The notes under the pieces: model-generated | Databases searched by the model: none | What the model was told of the DNA's origin: nothing | Seen by the model: the letters and a program-made list of their open reading frames with translations, nothing else | Shown: one piece after another, positions 42,185 through 50,866 of the stretch | Layout: each line of letters opens with the position of its first letter | How positions within the stretch are numbered: the first letter of the stretch is position 1 | Program-made: the position numbers and the translations under genes | DNA from: TC-15 sp034437275 | GTDB lineage: Bacteria > Chloroflexota > Anaerolineae > Aggregatilineales > Aggregatilineaceae | Assembly: GCA_034437275.1 (NCBI GenBank) | Contig: DAOTUD010000040.1 | Span: 73,007-137,006, forward strand | DNA length: 64,000 bases | Direction of reading: 5' to 3'

Positions 42185-45013
42185 ATGTCTCGTCCCACCT
42201 TAGTGCTTATCGACGGTCATGCGGTGGCCTACCGCCAGTTTTTCGCGCTGCCGGTGCAGGCGTTTTCCACCAAACGCGGCGAGCCGACCAACGCCGTGTA
42301 CGGCTTTGCGCGGGCGCTGCTGGATGTGCTGGAGCAGGGGCCGGACTACCTGGCCGTGACGTTCGACCAGGGGCTGTCGGGGCGCGGCGAGTTGTACCCG
42401 GAGTACAAGGGCACGCGCGACAAAATGCCCGACGACCTGCGCCGCCAGTTGGACCGCATCCGCGAGTTGGTCACCGCCTTCAACATCCCGATCCTGGAAC
42501 TCGACGGCTACGAGGCCGACGACGTGCTGGGGTCGGTCGCGCCGCAGGCCGAAGCCGAAGGCGTCGAGGTACTGATCATGACTGGCGACCGCGACCTGCT
42601 GCAACTGATCACGGACCATACCCGCATCGAACTGCCCGCCGCGCGCAGCCAGAAGGAACCGCAAATCTACGATCTGGCCCGCTTCCGCGAAAAGTACCAG
42701 GGCCTGGAGCCGCCGCAGTTGGTCGACCTCAAGGGGCTGATGGGCGATTCGTCGGACAACATCCCCGGCATCAAGGGCGTGGGCGAGAAGACCGCGATGA
42801 AGCTGATCACGGCCTACGGCAGCATCGACGGCGTGTACGAGCACATCGACGCGATCAAGGGTGCGATGAAGAAGAAGCTCGTCGCGGGCAAGGAAGACGC
42901 GCTGCTCTCGCGTGAACTGGCGCGCATCCGGCGCGACGTGCCGGTGTCGCTCGATCTGGGGGCGTGTGTGGCGCGGGATTACGCTTACGGCGATGTGGAG
43001 CAATTGTTCCGCGAACTGGAGTTTCGCACGCTGATCGACCGCCTGCCGGGCCAGCCACAGCGATCGGATGGCGGCATGCAGCAGCTGGCGATGTTCGGCG
43101 GCGACGAGGAGACGGCTCCCCCGCCGCCAGTCGTGAGCTACGAGGTGATCGACGACGCGGACAAGCTGGCCGCGCTGGTTGAACGGTTGGACACGGCCTC
43201 GGCGCTGGCGTGGGACGTGGAGACGACCTCGACCGACCAGATGAGCGCCGCGCTGGTCGGGATCGCGCTGGCGGTGGACGGCGAGCAGGGCTATTACGTC
43301 CCGGTCGGGCACATCGCGCCCAACGCGCCAGAGGGAGCCGGCCAGCCCGATCTGATCGCAGGGCACACGCCGCACCAACTCCCGCTGCCGGAGGTGCTGG
43401 CGGCGCTGCGCCCGGCGCTGACCAAATCCGACATCCCCAAATACGCACACAACGCCTGTTACGACCTGGTGGTGATGCGTCGCTACGGGATCGATGTGCA
43501 GCCGGTCAGTTTCGACACGATGATCGCGGAGTGGATCAGCGACCCGTCCAGCCGCAACCTGGGCCTGAAAAACCTGGTATGGGTGCGCACCGGCGTGCAG
43601 ATGACGTCCATCGACGAGCTGATCGGCTCCGGCAAGGGACAGATCACGATGGACCGCGTGCCGGTCGAGCGCGCGGCCCCCTACGCGGCGGCGGATGCGG
43701 CGCTCACCTTCCGGCTGGTGGAGGTGCTGCGCCCGGAACTGCACGAGCGTAAGGTGTGGGACCTGTTCAACGATATCGAAATGCCGCTGGTGCCGGTCAT
43801 CGCCAGCATGGAGATGGCGGGCGTGATGCTGGACGTGGGCTTCCTGCACGACCTCAGCGCCGACCTGAGCGAACGGCTGGCCGCGCTGCAAACGGAAATC
43901 TACGATCTCAGTGAGGGCTACGGCGAGTTCAACCTGGGCAGCCCCAAGCAGCTCAACGATGTGCTGTTCGGCAAGCTCAACCTGCCGACCGAGGGCATCA
44001 AGAAGACCACGCACGGTTTCAGCACGGCGGCGGATGTGCTGGAAGGGCTGCGCGACGCACATCCCATCGTCGGCCTGATCCTGGACTGGCGCGAACTGAG
44101 CAAGCTGCAAAGCACCTACGTCGATGCGCTCCCCGCGCTGGTAAACCCGGAAACTGGGCGCGTGCATACCAGCTTCAACCAGACCGGCACCGTCACCGGG
44201 CGGCTGTCGTCCAGCCAGCCGAATTTGCAAAATATCCCGATCCGCACTGAGGAGGGCCGCCGCGTGCGCCGCGCGTTCATTGCGCCGGAGGGCCACAAGC
44301 TGCTGGGCGTGGACTACAGCCAGGTCGAGCTGCGCATCCTGGCGCACTACAGCCAGGACGAATCGCTGCTGCAAGCCTTCCACGCGGGGCAGGACATCCA
44401 CCGCGCGACGGCGGCGGCAGTGTACCACGTCGCGCCGGAGGACGTGACCTACGAGCAGCGCGCCTTCGCCAAGTCGGTCAACTTCGGGCTGATGTACGGC
44501 ATGGGCGCGTTCCGGCTGGCGCGCGACAGCGAGCTGACGCTGGCCGAGGCCGAGCAGTTCATCGACGATTACTTCAAGCAGTTCCCCGGCGTGCGCTGCT
44601 ACCTGGACGAGTCGCGCGCAAAGGCCGCCGAGCAGGGCTACCTGGAGACGCTGCTGGGCCGCCGCCGCTACTTCCCGGAACTGGACGAGAGCAAGGGCCG
44701 CAAGGCCAGCTACCAGGTGCGCCAGCGCGCCGAGCGCGAAGCGATCAACATGCCGATCCAGGGCACCGCCGCCGACATCATCAAGATCGCCATGCTCGAC
44801 CTGGACCGCGCGCTGCGCGAGGGGAATTACTGCGCCCGGATGATCCTGCAGGTGCACGACGAGTTGGTGCTCGAAGTGCCCGACGGCGAACTGGACGCCG
44901 TCGCGCCGCTGGTGACGGACGTGATGGAGGCCGCGTTCACGCTGGATGCGCCGCTGGTGGCCGATGCGAAGGTCGGGCAAAACTGGGCGGAGATGGCGGC
45001 CTGGGGCGGGTAG
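42185..45013 (+). CDS. polA: DNA polymerase I
   Basis: 942 residues. The N-terminal 5'-3' exonuclease (about 1-300) has LVLIDGHAVAYR, YEADDVLGSVA and DLKGLMGDSSDNIPGIKGVGEKTA. The 3'-5' exonuclease keeps its acidic residues (AWDVETTS, HNACYDLVV, YAAADAALTFR). The polymerase has motif A VDYSQVELRILAHYS (near 44,320), motif B RAFAKSVNFGLMYGMG (near 44,460) and motif C VHDELVLEVPDGE (near 44,860). Thus both proofreading and nick translation should work. ATG 42185 has AAGGAGCG upstream; the frame extends back to 41957 without homologous sequence. Its stop abuts that of the convergent peptidase gene. Confidence 0.97.
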   Translation: MSRPTLVLIDGHAVAYRQFFALPVQAFSTKRGEPTNAVYGFARALLDVLEQGPDYLAVTFDQGLSGRGELYPEYKGTRDKMPDDLRRQLDRIRELVTAFNIPILELDGYEADDVLGSVAPQAEAEGVEVLIMTGDRDLLQLITDHTRIELPAARSQKEPQIYDLARFREKYQGLEPPQLVDLKGLMGDSSDNIPGIKGVGEKTAMKLITAYGSIDGVYEHIDAIKGAMKKKLVAGKEDALLSRELARIRRDVPVSLDLGACVARDYAYGDVEQLFRELEFRTLIDRLPGQPQRSDGGMQQLAMFGGDEETAPPPPVVSYEVIDDADKLAALVERLDTASALAWDVETTSTDQMSAALVGIALAVDGEQGYYVPVGHIAPNAPEGAGQPDLIAGHTPHQLPLPEVLAALRPALTKSDIPKYAHNACYDLVVMRRYGIDVQPVSFDTMIAEWISDPSSRNLGLKNLVWVRTGVQMTSIDELIGSGKGQITMDRVPVERAAPYAAADAALTFRLVEVLRPELHERKVWDLFNDIEMPLVPVIASMEMAGVMLDVGFLHDLSADLSERLAALQTEIYDLSEGYGEFNLGSPKQLNDVLFGKLNLPTEGIKKTTHGFSTAADVLEGLRDAHPIVGLILDWRELSKLQSTYVDALPALVNPETGRVHTSFNQTGTVTGRLSSSQPNLQNIPIRTEEGRRVRRAFIAPEGHKLLGVDYSQVELRILAHYSQDESLLQAFHAGQDIHRATAAAVYHVAPEDVTYEQRAFAKSVNFGLMYGMGAFRLARDSELTLAEAEQFIDDYFKQFPGVRCYLDESRAKAAEQGYLETLLGRRRYFPELDESKGRKASYQVRQRAEREAINMPIQGTAADIIKIAMLDLDRALREGNYCARMILQVHDELVLEVPDGELDAVAPLVTDVMEAAFTLDAPLVADAKVGQNWAEMAAWGG

Positions 45014-46105
45014 TCACGGCAGTGGGGCGAAGATCTGCGCGGGACCGGGGCGCGTGTAGCTGCCGTCGCGGAGGGACGCGCGTGCAGCGACGGCGGCGGT
45101 GTAGTTGGCGTTGAGCGACACGGCGGTGTCCAACGCGGCGAGCGCCTCATCACGGCGGCCTAACGCGGCATAGGCCAGCCCGCGCCAGTAGTACGTCTCC
45201 TCGATCTCCTCGGTCTGCGCCTCGACGCTGGCGGCCAGCGCCAGCACGTCATGGTAGCGCGCGGCGTAGTAGTACGCGGCGAACGGCCCGAACTGGTACC
45301 ACAACATGCGGAACGGCCAGCCCCGCGCCCGGTCATAATACAGCGCTGCCTCGGTATAGCGGCCCAGCGCCGCCGCCGATGTGCCCGCGTTAAACCATGC
45401 CCACTGATCGCCGGGATCGGCGTCCGCCTCGTCTAGCGCGGTGCGCAGTGCGTGCTGCGCCGCTGCGTCGGGGTCGGCGTGCGTGCCCAGGATGGCCCGC
45501 ACGTCGCTTTCGCGCGCCTGCGGATAGACCACGATCAGCGCGCGGTTGAAGTGCCGCCACTTGGTGTCGAAGTCGGTGTAAGTGTGCTGGATGCCCTGGT
45601 AATTCGGCCCCAGCCCGGCATAACTGTCGTAGACCCACACCGTGCGCGCCGCGTCGTCGTAGGCGACGACCGTCTCGTAGTGGCCCATCCACTCGCGGCC
45701 CGGCGGCTGGAAGCCGCTTTCGACGATGACGGGGAAGCCGGCGGCCAGCAGCGCCCTGATCTGATCGACCGTGCCGCCGTAACGCCACAGCGCGCGCAGC
45801 TCCGGCAGCACGTCCTGCTGCTGGACGTAGGCGACCAGTTCACCGGGCGTGACGTTTTTGTCCTCGACGCGCGGCTTGAGCCAGGCGGCGGCGGTCTGCT
45901 GGTCGTGCGGCCAGCCGTAGTAGCTGAGCGCCATCGTCAGGTTGACCGGGCCGCAGTTGCACCACGTCTGGAACTCGAACGCCAGCCCGTGCAGCCGTGC
46001 CGCCGGGGGCAGCCGGTCCCGGCCCTGGGCATGGCTGCACGCGGGCGTGACGCTGCCCATCAGCAGCACCAGCCCGGCGAGGGTCCACACCAGCGCGCGC
46101 CGCAT
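45014..46105 (-). CDS. Secreted C39-like peptidase with TPR tail (paralogue A)
   Basis: 363 residues. A signal peptide (about 1-25) precedes a papain-like C39-type domain: EFQTWCNCGPVNLTMALSYYG has the candidate Cys51, and EWMGHYETVVAYDD the active-site His, followed by VWVYDSYAG, which may hold the Asp. Residues about 230-340 are TPR units (WAWFNAGTSAAALGRYTEA and AYAALGRRDEALAALD). It is closely related to the next gene along its whole length. Target peptides are unknown; double-glycine processing is the family norm but no transporter is near. Confidence 0.87.
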   Translation of the reverse strand: MRRALVWTLAGLVLLMGSVTPACSHAQGRDRLPPAARLHGLAFEFQTWCNCGPVNLTMALSYYGWPHDQQTAAAWLKPRVEDKNVTPGELVAYVQQQDVLPELRALWRYGGTVDQIRALLAAGFPVIVESGFQPPGREWMGHYETVVAYDDAARTVWVYDSYAGLGPNYQGIQHTYTDFDTKWRHFNRALIVVYPQARESDVRAILGTHADPDAAAQHALRTALDEADADPGDQWAWFNAGTSAAALGRYTEAALYYDRARGWPFRMLWYQFGPFAAYYYAARYHDVLALAASVEAQTEEIEETYYWRGLAYAALGRRDEALAALDTAVSLNANYTAAVAARASLRDGSYTRPGPAQIFAPLP

Positions 46106-46117
46106 GACGATCAGCCC

Positions 46118-47251
46118 CTACTGCGGCGGGACGTATGCGCCGCTTGTGATCAGCGTCTTGGCGTCCTGCGCCTCGAAGAAATTGCGGTTGAAGGCCAGCG
46201 CCTCGTCCAACTGCGCGATGGCGTTCTCCGTCTGGCCCAGCGCGGCATAGGCCAGCCCGCGCCAGTAGTGCGTCTCCTCGACGTAGGGCGTGGTCTCGGC
46301 GGTGCGGTCGGCCAGCGCGATCACGTCCTGGTAGCGTCCGGCGTGGTAATACGCCGCGAACGGGCCGAACTGGTACCACGTCACGCGGTGCGGCATCCCC
46401 AGGCGGAACGCCTCGTCGAAATAGTAGGCCGCGTTGCTGTAGTGGGTGCGGGCGGCGGCGGTGTCGCCGTTGTTGCGCGCGATCTGCCCCAGCTTGGCCT
46501 CGGACGACCCCGCGTTGAACCACGCCCAGTGATCCGTCGCGTTGCGTTGGGCGTTTTGCAGCGCCATGTTGAGCGCCTGTTCGGCGGCGAACTGCGTGCT
46601 GGCGTAGTCCCCCAGCACCACGCGCAGGTCGGCCTCGCGCTCGACGGGGAAGATCACCAGAAACGCGCGGTTGAAGTTCCCCCACCAGTATTCGAAGTCG
46701 GCATAGGCGTGCACCTGCCCGAAGCCGTCCGGCCCGTTGCCCAGGTAGCTGTCGTAGACCCAGATCTGCTGGCTGGCGTCGTCGTAGGCGACCACCGTCT
46801 CGTAGTGGCCCATCCAGCCCAGGTCCTCCACGTCGTAGCCGCTTTCGACGATGACCGGGAACCCGGCAGCCACCAGCTTCTTGACCAGGTCCATTGTCCC
46901 GCCGTAGCGCCACAGTGCCGCCAGGTTAGACAGTTCGCTGTGCTGGTTGACGAAGGCCGCCATCTGGCTTGGCGAGACGTTTTTGTCCTCCACGTCGGGC
47001 TTGAGCCAGTTGGCCGCGACCTCCTGCTCGTAGCCCCAGCCGAAGTAGGACAGCGCCATCGTCAGGTTGGCCGGGCCGCAGTTGTTCCACTTCTGGTAAA
47101 TATGCCGCAGCCCGGTCAGCCGGAACGAGGCCGGCGGATCCGTCAGGTCGTCGGGACCCTGCGCGCTGGCCGGCACGCTGCCCAGGATCAGCGTGATGAT
47201 GAGCAGCGCCGCCAGCGCGCTCCAGCGGCGGGGATGGTGTTGGATGGTCAT
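46118..47251 (-). CDS. Secreted C39-like peptidase with TPR tail (paralogue B)
   Basis: 377 residues with a signal peptide ending in SVPASAQG. The peptidase domain has KWNNCGPANLTMALSYFGW (Cys58), the His in LGWMGHYETVVAYDD, and YDSYLGNGPDGFG. TPR units follow from HWAWFNAGSSEAKLGQ to AYAALGQTENAIAQLDEAL. It lies 12 bases before its paralogue in the same direction, so the two form an operon born of a tandem duplication. Both keep the catalytic Cys and His, so both are probably active. Confidence 0.87.
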   Translation of the reverse strand: MTIQHHPRRWSALAALLIITLILGSVPASAQGPDDLTDPPASFRLTGLRHIYQKWNNCGPANLTMALSYFGWGYEQEVAANWLKPDVEDKNVSPSQMAAFVNQHSELSNLAALWRYGGTMDLVKKLVAAGFPVIVESGYDVEDLGWMGHYETVVAYDDASQQIWVYDSYLGNGPDGFGQVHAYADFEYWWGNFNRAFLVIFPVEREADLRVVLGDYASTQFAAEQALNMALQNAQRNATDHWAWFNAGSSEAKLGQIARNNGDTAAARTHYSNAAYYFDEAFRLGMPHRVTWYQFGPFAAYYHAGRYQDVIALADRTAETTPYVEETHYWRGLAYAALGQTENAIAQLDEALAFNRNFFEAQDAKTLITSGAYVPPQ

Positions 47252-47453
47252 GGCACACCCTCGTTTTGAATATGCTCTACTTGAAGATACATTTTGTCAA
47301 CACTCCGATTGTACACCAATCCGGTGCCCGGCTGTGAAATCCAGTTGGCACACAACGGGCAAGCGTAGGCGATACGTGGGGCAGCCAAAACCGGGGACCG
47401 TGCGCGGCCCCCGGCGGTGGTCTGGTATGGTTGGTGGGTAGTGTATGTCACGC

Positions 47454-47997
47454 TCAGTTCAGGTTGGGCATTCCAGAGTCATTCGGAATGTAGCCGCACC
47501 AGTACAGGATGTCGGATGCGCGGAAGGCGTAGTGTATCGTGCTGGGGCGCGGCGCGTAGTACAACACGAACCACTGATCCGGTTGGTCGAAATCGTCCGG
47601 CCCGCCCGGCAGCCGCACCAATTTACCGGGTGTGACCATGACGCGCGTTTCCTTGCCGCGCTGGTCGGGGTTCATGCTGTAGTAGTCGTCGCGGTCCACG
47701 TACAGCCTGGCCAGCGTGTTGATGTGGTCCAGCGCGCCCTCTTCGGTGATGGCGGCGACCGTGCCGCGCACCTCCAGGTAGCGGTACGGGTTCTGCGGGT
47801 CGATGGCCAGCACCGTCACCTGCGGCGCGGCGGTCATGTTGCGGTCTTTTTGGCGACCGCGCGCGGTGTTGACTAGAATGTGAGTGCCGTCGTAGCTGCA
47901 CCACACGGGGGTGGCCATCGGGCATCACGGTGACCAGCGCCACCACGACCGGGCCGGTCAGCAGGTCGGTGTAGGCGGGGGGAATGGTTGCGGTCAT
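47454..47997 (-). pseudogene. PNPOx-family (FMN/F420-binding) protein gene with a frameshift
   Basis: Two frames make up one family protein. Residues MTATIPPAYTDLLTGP and ALVTVMPDGHP start at ATG 47997 with an AGAGGAC site. The rest (from TPVWCSYDGTHILVNT) is in another frame to 47454, with GRQKDRNMTAAPQVTVLAID and the C-terminal half of a pyridoxamine-phosphate-oxidase-like barrel. The break lies near 47918-47930 within GGCCACCCCC. Joining needs 2 (mod 3) extra bases. It is a disrupted gene or an assembly error; the C-terminal part could still start at an internal ATG. Confidence 0.8.
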
Positions 47998-48083
47998 GAG
48001 TTGTCCTCTGTCGGAATTTATTTTTTCGGCATTCATCCAGGTTCTAGCACATTTGCGATTCGCGCGGGAAGTGAAGGAGCATC

Positions 48084-49316
48084 ATGGCACATTTCTGGTT
48101 TACATCCGCCCCGTTGCCTGGCCATCTGGACTGGGGCGGCCTGCTGAAGACGGCCCAGGCGCTCCAGGCGCAGGGCCATGCCGTGACGTGGGTATCCGAG
48201 GGGCCGATCGCGGGGCTGGTGGCGCGCACCGGGATTCCCTTCGCCGCTGTTGAGCAGAGTGGGTGGCGCTGGCCCCCGCCGCCGCTGCCTTCCCCGGGGG
48301 AGGTGGCGCACGCGGACATGGTGGTGCTGCGCTATCGCCGCGCGCTGGATACGTGGCTGAGCGCGGACCTCGTCGCGGAAGGGGCTGCCGCGCTGCGCGA
48401 CCTGACCGGCACCATTAGCCCGCCGGACGTGATCGTAACCGACCCGTTCCTGGCGGCGGCGGCGCTGGCGGCGGAACTGCTGGACGTGCCGCTGATGGTG
48501 GGTGGCTGGCCTGCCGGGCCGCCCATCGACGAGGACCAGTTGCTCTACGCCCAGCGCGAACTGGGCCAGGCGGCACGCGACCGCATCGGCGACCTGTGCG
48601 CGCAGTTTGACCTGGCGGGCGTCAACTTCAGCCAGGACGCCACGCCCGAAGTGCAAAGCCCACACCTGCACATCAGCTATTTCTCGCGCTACTGGCACCA
48701 GGCCGACCCTACCCCGCTGCCGCAGACCGAGTTCGTCGGCGGGTTCGCGGAGCCGCCGCCCGGCGATCCGCCGTTCTGGCTGGACGACATCCCGCCCGAT
48801 CAGGACCTGGGCATGGTCACGCTGGGCAGCACCTTCACCGGCGACCTGGATTTCTTCGTGCTGGGGGCGCACGCGCTGGCGCTCAACGACATGATCCCGC
48901 TGGTCGTGCTCGGCCACCAGTCCATCGCGCCGGGGGATAAAGCCTGGCTGAAGGAAAACCTGCCCGGCGGCACGCGCCTGCTGAGTTGGGTGCCCTACGA
49001 CCACGTCCTGCCGCGCCTGGCGGTGATCATCCATCACGGCGGGATGGGCACCACCCACGCCGCGATCACGCACGGTCTGCCGCAGATCATCGTGCCGCGC
49101 GCCGCCGACCAGCGCGGGCAGGCGCGCCGCGCCCGGCAGGCCAAAGTCGGGCTGGAGCTGTCCGGGCCGGAGGTGCACCAGGGCAAGCTGCCCCCGGCGG
49201 TGCAGGCCATCACCAGCACGCCGCTGGTCGCGGAGGCGGTGGCCAGCCTGCGCACGTCGTTTGCGCAACTGGGCGGCCCACCGCGCGCCGCCGAACTGCT
49301 CGGCGAGTTGGTGTGA
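48084..49316 (+). CDS. GT1-family glycosyltransferase
   Basis: 410 residues, GT-B fold of the UGT/macrolide-glycosyltransferase type. The N-terminal part FTSAPLPGHLDWGGLLKTAQALQAQGHAVTWVS has the G-H-L-D catalytic His region. The donor half has VTLGSTFTGDL and a PSPG-like box (IIHHGGMGTTHAAITHGLPQIIVP), which binds the sugar nucleotide. Similar enzymes modify sterols, macrolides and glycolipids. ATG 48084 follows a GTGAAGGAGCATC site. It is divergent from the PNPOx-family pseudogene. Confidence 0.9.
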   Translation: MAHFWFTSAPLPGHLDWGGLLKTAQALQAQGHAVTWVSEGPIAGLVARTGIPFAAVEQSGWRWPPPPLPSPGEVAHADMVVLRYRRALDTWLSADLVAEGAAALRDLTGTISPPDVIVTDPFLAAAALAAELLDVPLMVGGWPAGPPIDEDQLLYAQRELGQAARDRIGDLCAQFDLAGVNFSQDATPEVQSPHLHISYFSRYWHQADPTPLPQTEFVGGFAEPPPGDPPFWLDDIPPDQDLGMVTLGSTFTGDLDFFVLGAHALALNDMIPLVVLGHQSIAPGDKAWLKENLPGGTRLLSWVPYDHVLPRLAVIIHHGGMGTTHAAITHGLPQIIVPRAADQRGQARRARQAKVGLELSGPEVHQGKLPPAVQAITSTPLVAEAVASLRTSFAQLGGPPRAAELLGELV

Positions 49317-49355
49317 GCGTGGTGGGCGTGCGCATACAGACCGGCTGAACATGCA

Positions 49356-49385
49356 CCAGGGCGGATCATGTGCGATCCGCCCTGG
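49356..49385. terminator. Hairpin between convergent genes
   Basis: CCAGGGCGGATC (49356-49367) and GATCCGCCCTGG (49374-49385) form a perfect twelve-base stem with a six-base loop. No T run follows, so it may act as a rho-aided or bidirectional stop. Confidence 0.6.
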
Positions 49386-49412
49386 CGTGTGTTCGTGCTG
49401 TGACGCGCTGCG

Positions 49413-50756
49413 TTACGGCAGGCCCCACAGCCACACGCTGTTATCGCCGGAACCGGACGCAATCAGCGCCCCGTCCGGGCTGAAGCGCGCGCTGTCGACG
49501 CGGTCGGAGTGGCCGCGCAGCACCGCGATCACGGACTGCGTGTTGGCATCCCAGATGCGGACCGTCTGGTCGGCGCTGGAGGAGATGATCAACGACCCGT
49601 CCGGACTCCACTCCGCGCTGTAGACGCCTTCAGCGTGATCACGCAGTACCGCGATGGAGCTGAAGGTGTTCATATCCCACAGGCGCACGGTGCTGTCGTA
49701 GCTGCCGGAGACGATGGTCTGGTTGTCGGGGCTGATGTCGACCGCCCACACGCTGCTGGTGTGCCCGGTCATCACGCCCAACTGCTGGCCGGTGGCCATG
49801 TCCCACACGCGGATCGAGTAGTCGGTCCCGCTGGAGGACACCAGCCGTTGGCTGTCGGAGGTAAACGCGACCATCAGCACATTGCCGGGATGCCCGCGCA
49901 GCGTGTGTATGAGCTGCCACGTGTTGGTATCCCAGACCCGCACCAGGTTGTCGCCGCAGGCTGCGGCCAGCATCGAGCCGTCTGGACTCCACTCCACGTA
50001 GTACACTTCGTCCAGGTCGGTGGTGACCAGTTGGAGCTGCCGCCCGGTGGTGGCGTCCCACACGCGCACGGTGGCATCGCCCAGGCCCGCCCCGGACGCG
50101 ATCAATTGCCCGTCGGGACTCCACGCCACACCCAGCACCAGCCCGCTGTGCCCGACCAGGGTATTGCTCTGCTGGCCGGTGGCCACATCCCACACGCGGA
50201 TCACGTGGTCGCCGCTGCCGCCGGATACGACTTTTGTGCCGTCCGGGCTGAAGTCCACCACGCGGATGATCCCATCGTGCCCGAGAAGCTGCGCTTTCTG
50301 CGTGATCTGCCTCGCGTTGGCGACGGTGATCGCGTTCGGTGACAGCGCCGGCCCGCTGCTGCCACTGGCAGCCTGCGCGGTTTGGGTGAGGCGTCCGGCG
50401 GCGGTCGCGGCCAGGTCCGGGGTGGGCTGTTGGGCGGCGGCGGTCTGCGTCAGGCGGGCTTCTGCCGTCGCGCGCAGCCCGGCGGCCTGCGCGGTTTGGG
50501 TGATACGGGCGGCGGCGGTCGCGGCCAGGTCTGGGGTGGGCTGCTGGGCGGCGGCGGTCTGCGTCGCCTGGATGATCAGCGCGTCCATCTCGGCCTGGAT
50601 CGTGGCTTCCATGTCGGATAAGGTGGGCGTCTGCCGGAAGCTGCCGGCGGGGAATTCAATGGCGTAATCCTGCGCGCTGGTGACGGCGACAATCGAGAAG
50701 CCGAGCACCAGCAGCACGATCAGCCCTGCACTTGCATACCAGAATTTTGCACGCAT
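49413..50756 (-). CDS. Secreted seven-bladed WD40 protein
   Basis: 447 residues. A signal peptide or anchor ends in VAVTSAQD, as in the adjacent giant WD40 protein. A Gln/Thr/Ala linker (about 30-135) has TQTAAAQQPTPDLAATAA-like repeats. Seven WD40 repeats follow, each ending in (V/L)WD and carrying SPDG turns, enough for one seven-bladed propeller. ATG 50756 is used because AGGA lies seven bases upstream, although a longer start (50774) exists. It stands 110 bases after the giant gene and so may be part of the same operon. It would serve as an outer-face interaction platform. Confidence 0.87.
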   Translation of the reverse strand: MRAKFWYASAGLIVLLVLGFSIVAVTSAQDYAIEFPAGSFRQTPTLSDMEATIQAEMDALIIQATQTAAAQQPTPDLAATAAARITQTAQAAGLRATAEARLTQTAAAQQPTPDLAATAAGRLTQTAQAASGSSGPALSPNAITVANARQITQKAQLLGHDGIIRVVDFSPDGTKVVSGGSGDHVIRVWDVATGQQSNTLVGHSGLVLGVAWSPDGQLIASGAGLGDATVRVWDATTGRQLQLVTTDLDEVYYVEWSPDGSMLAAACGDNLVRVWDTNTWQLIHTLRGHPGNVLMVAFTSDSQRLVSSSGTDYSIRVWDMATGQQLGVMTGHTSSVWAVDISPDNQTIVSGSYDSTVRLWDMNTFSSIAVLRDHAEGVYSAEWSPDGSLIISSSADQTVRIWDANTQSVIAVLRGHSDRVDSARFSPDGALIASGSGDNSVWLWGLP

Positions 50757-50866
50757 CTGTTTTCCTTTCATCATTCGCTATGTATTCTTGCCTGAGGACG
50801 GCTGCCAACAAGGGGGCGGGCACGCGGCCCGCCCGTGCTGTGTCGATGTCTATCGCAGTGGGGCCG

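Noticed and set aside
42200..44980. A 926-residue minus-strand frame opposite polA
   Set aside because: polA is unambiguous; the antisense frame has no recognisable content.
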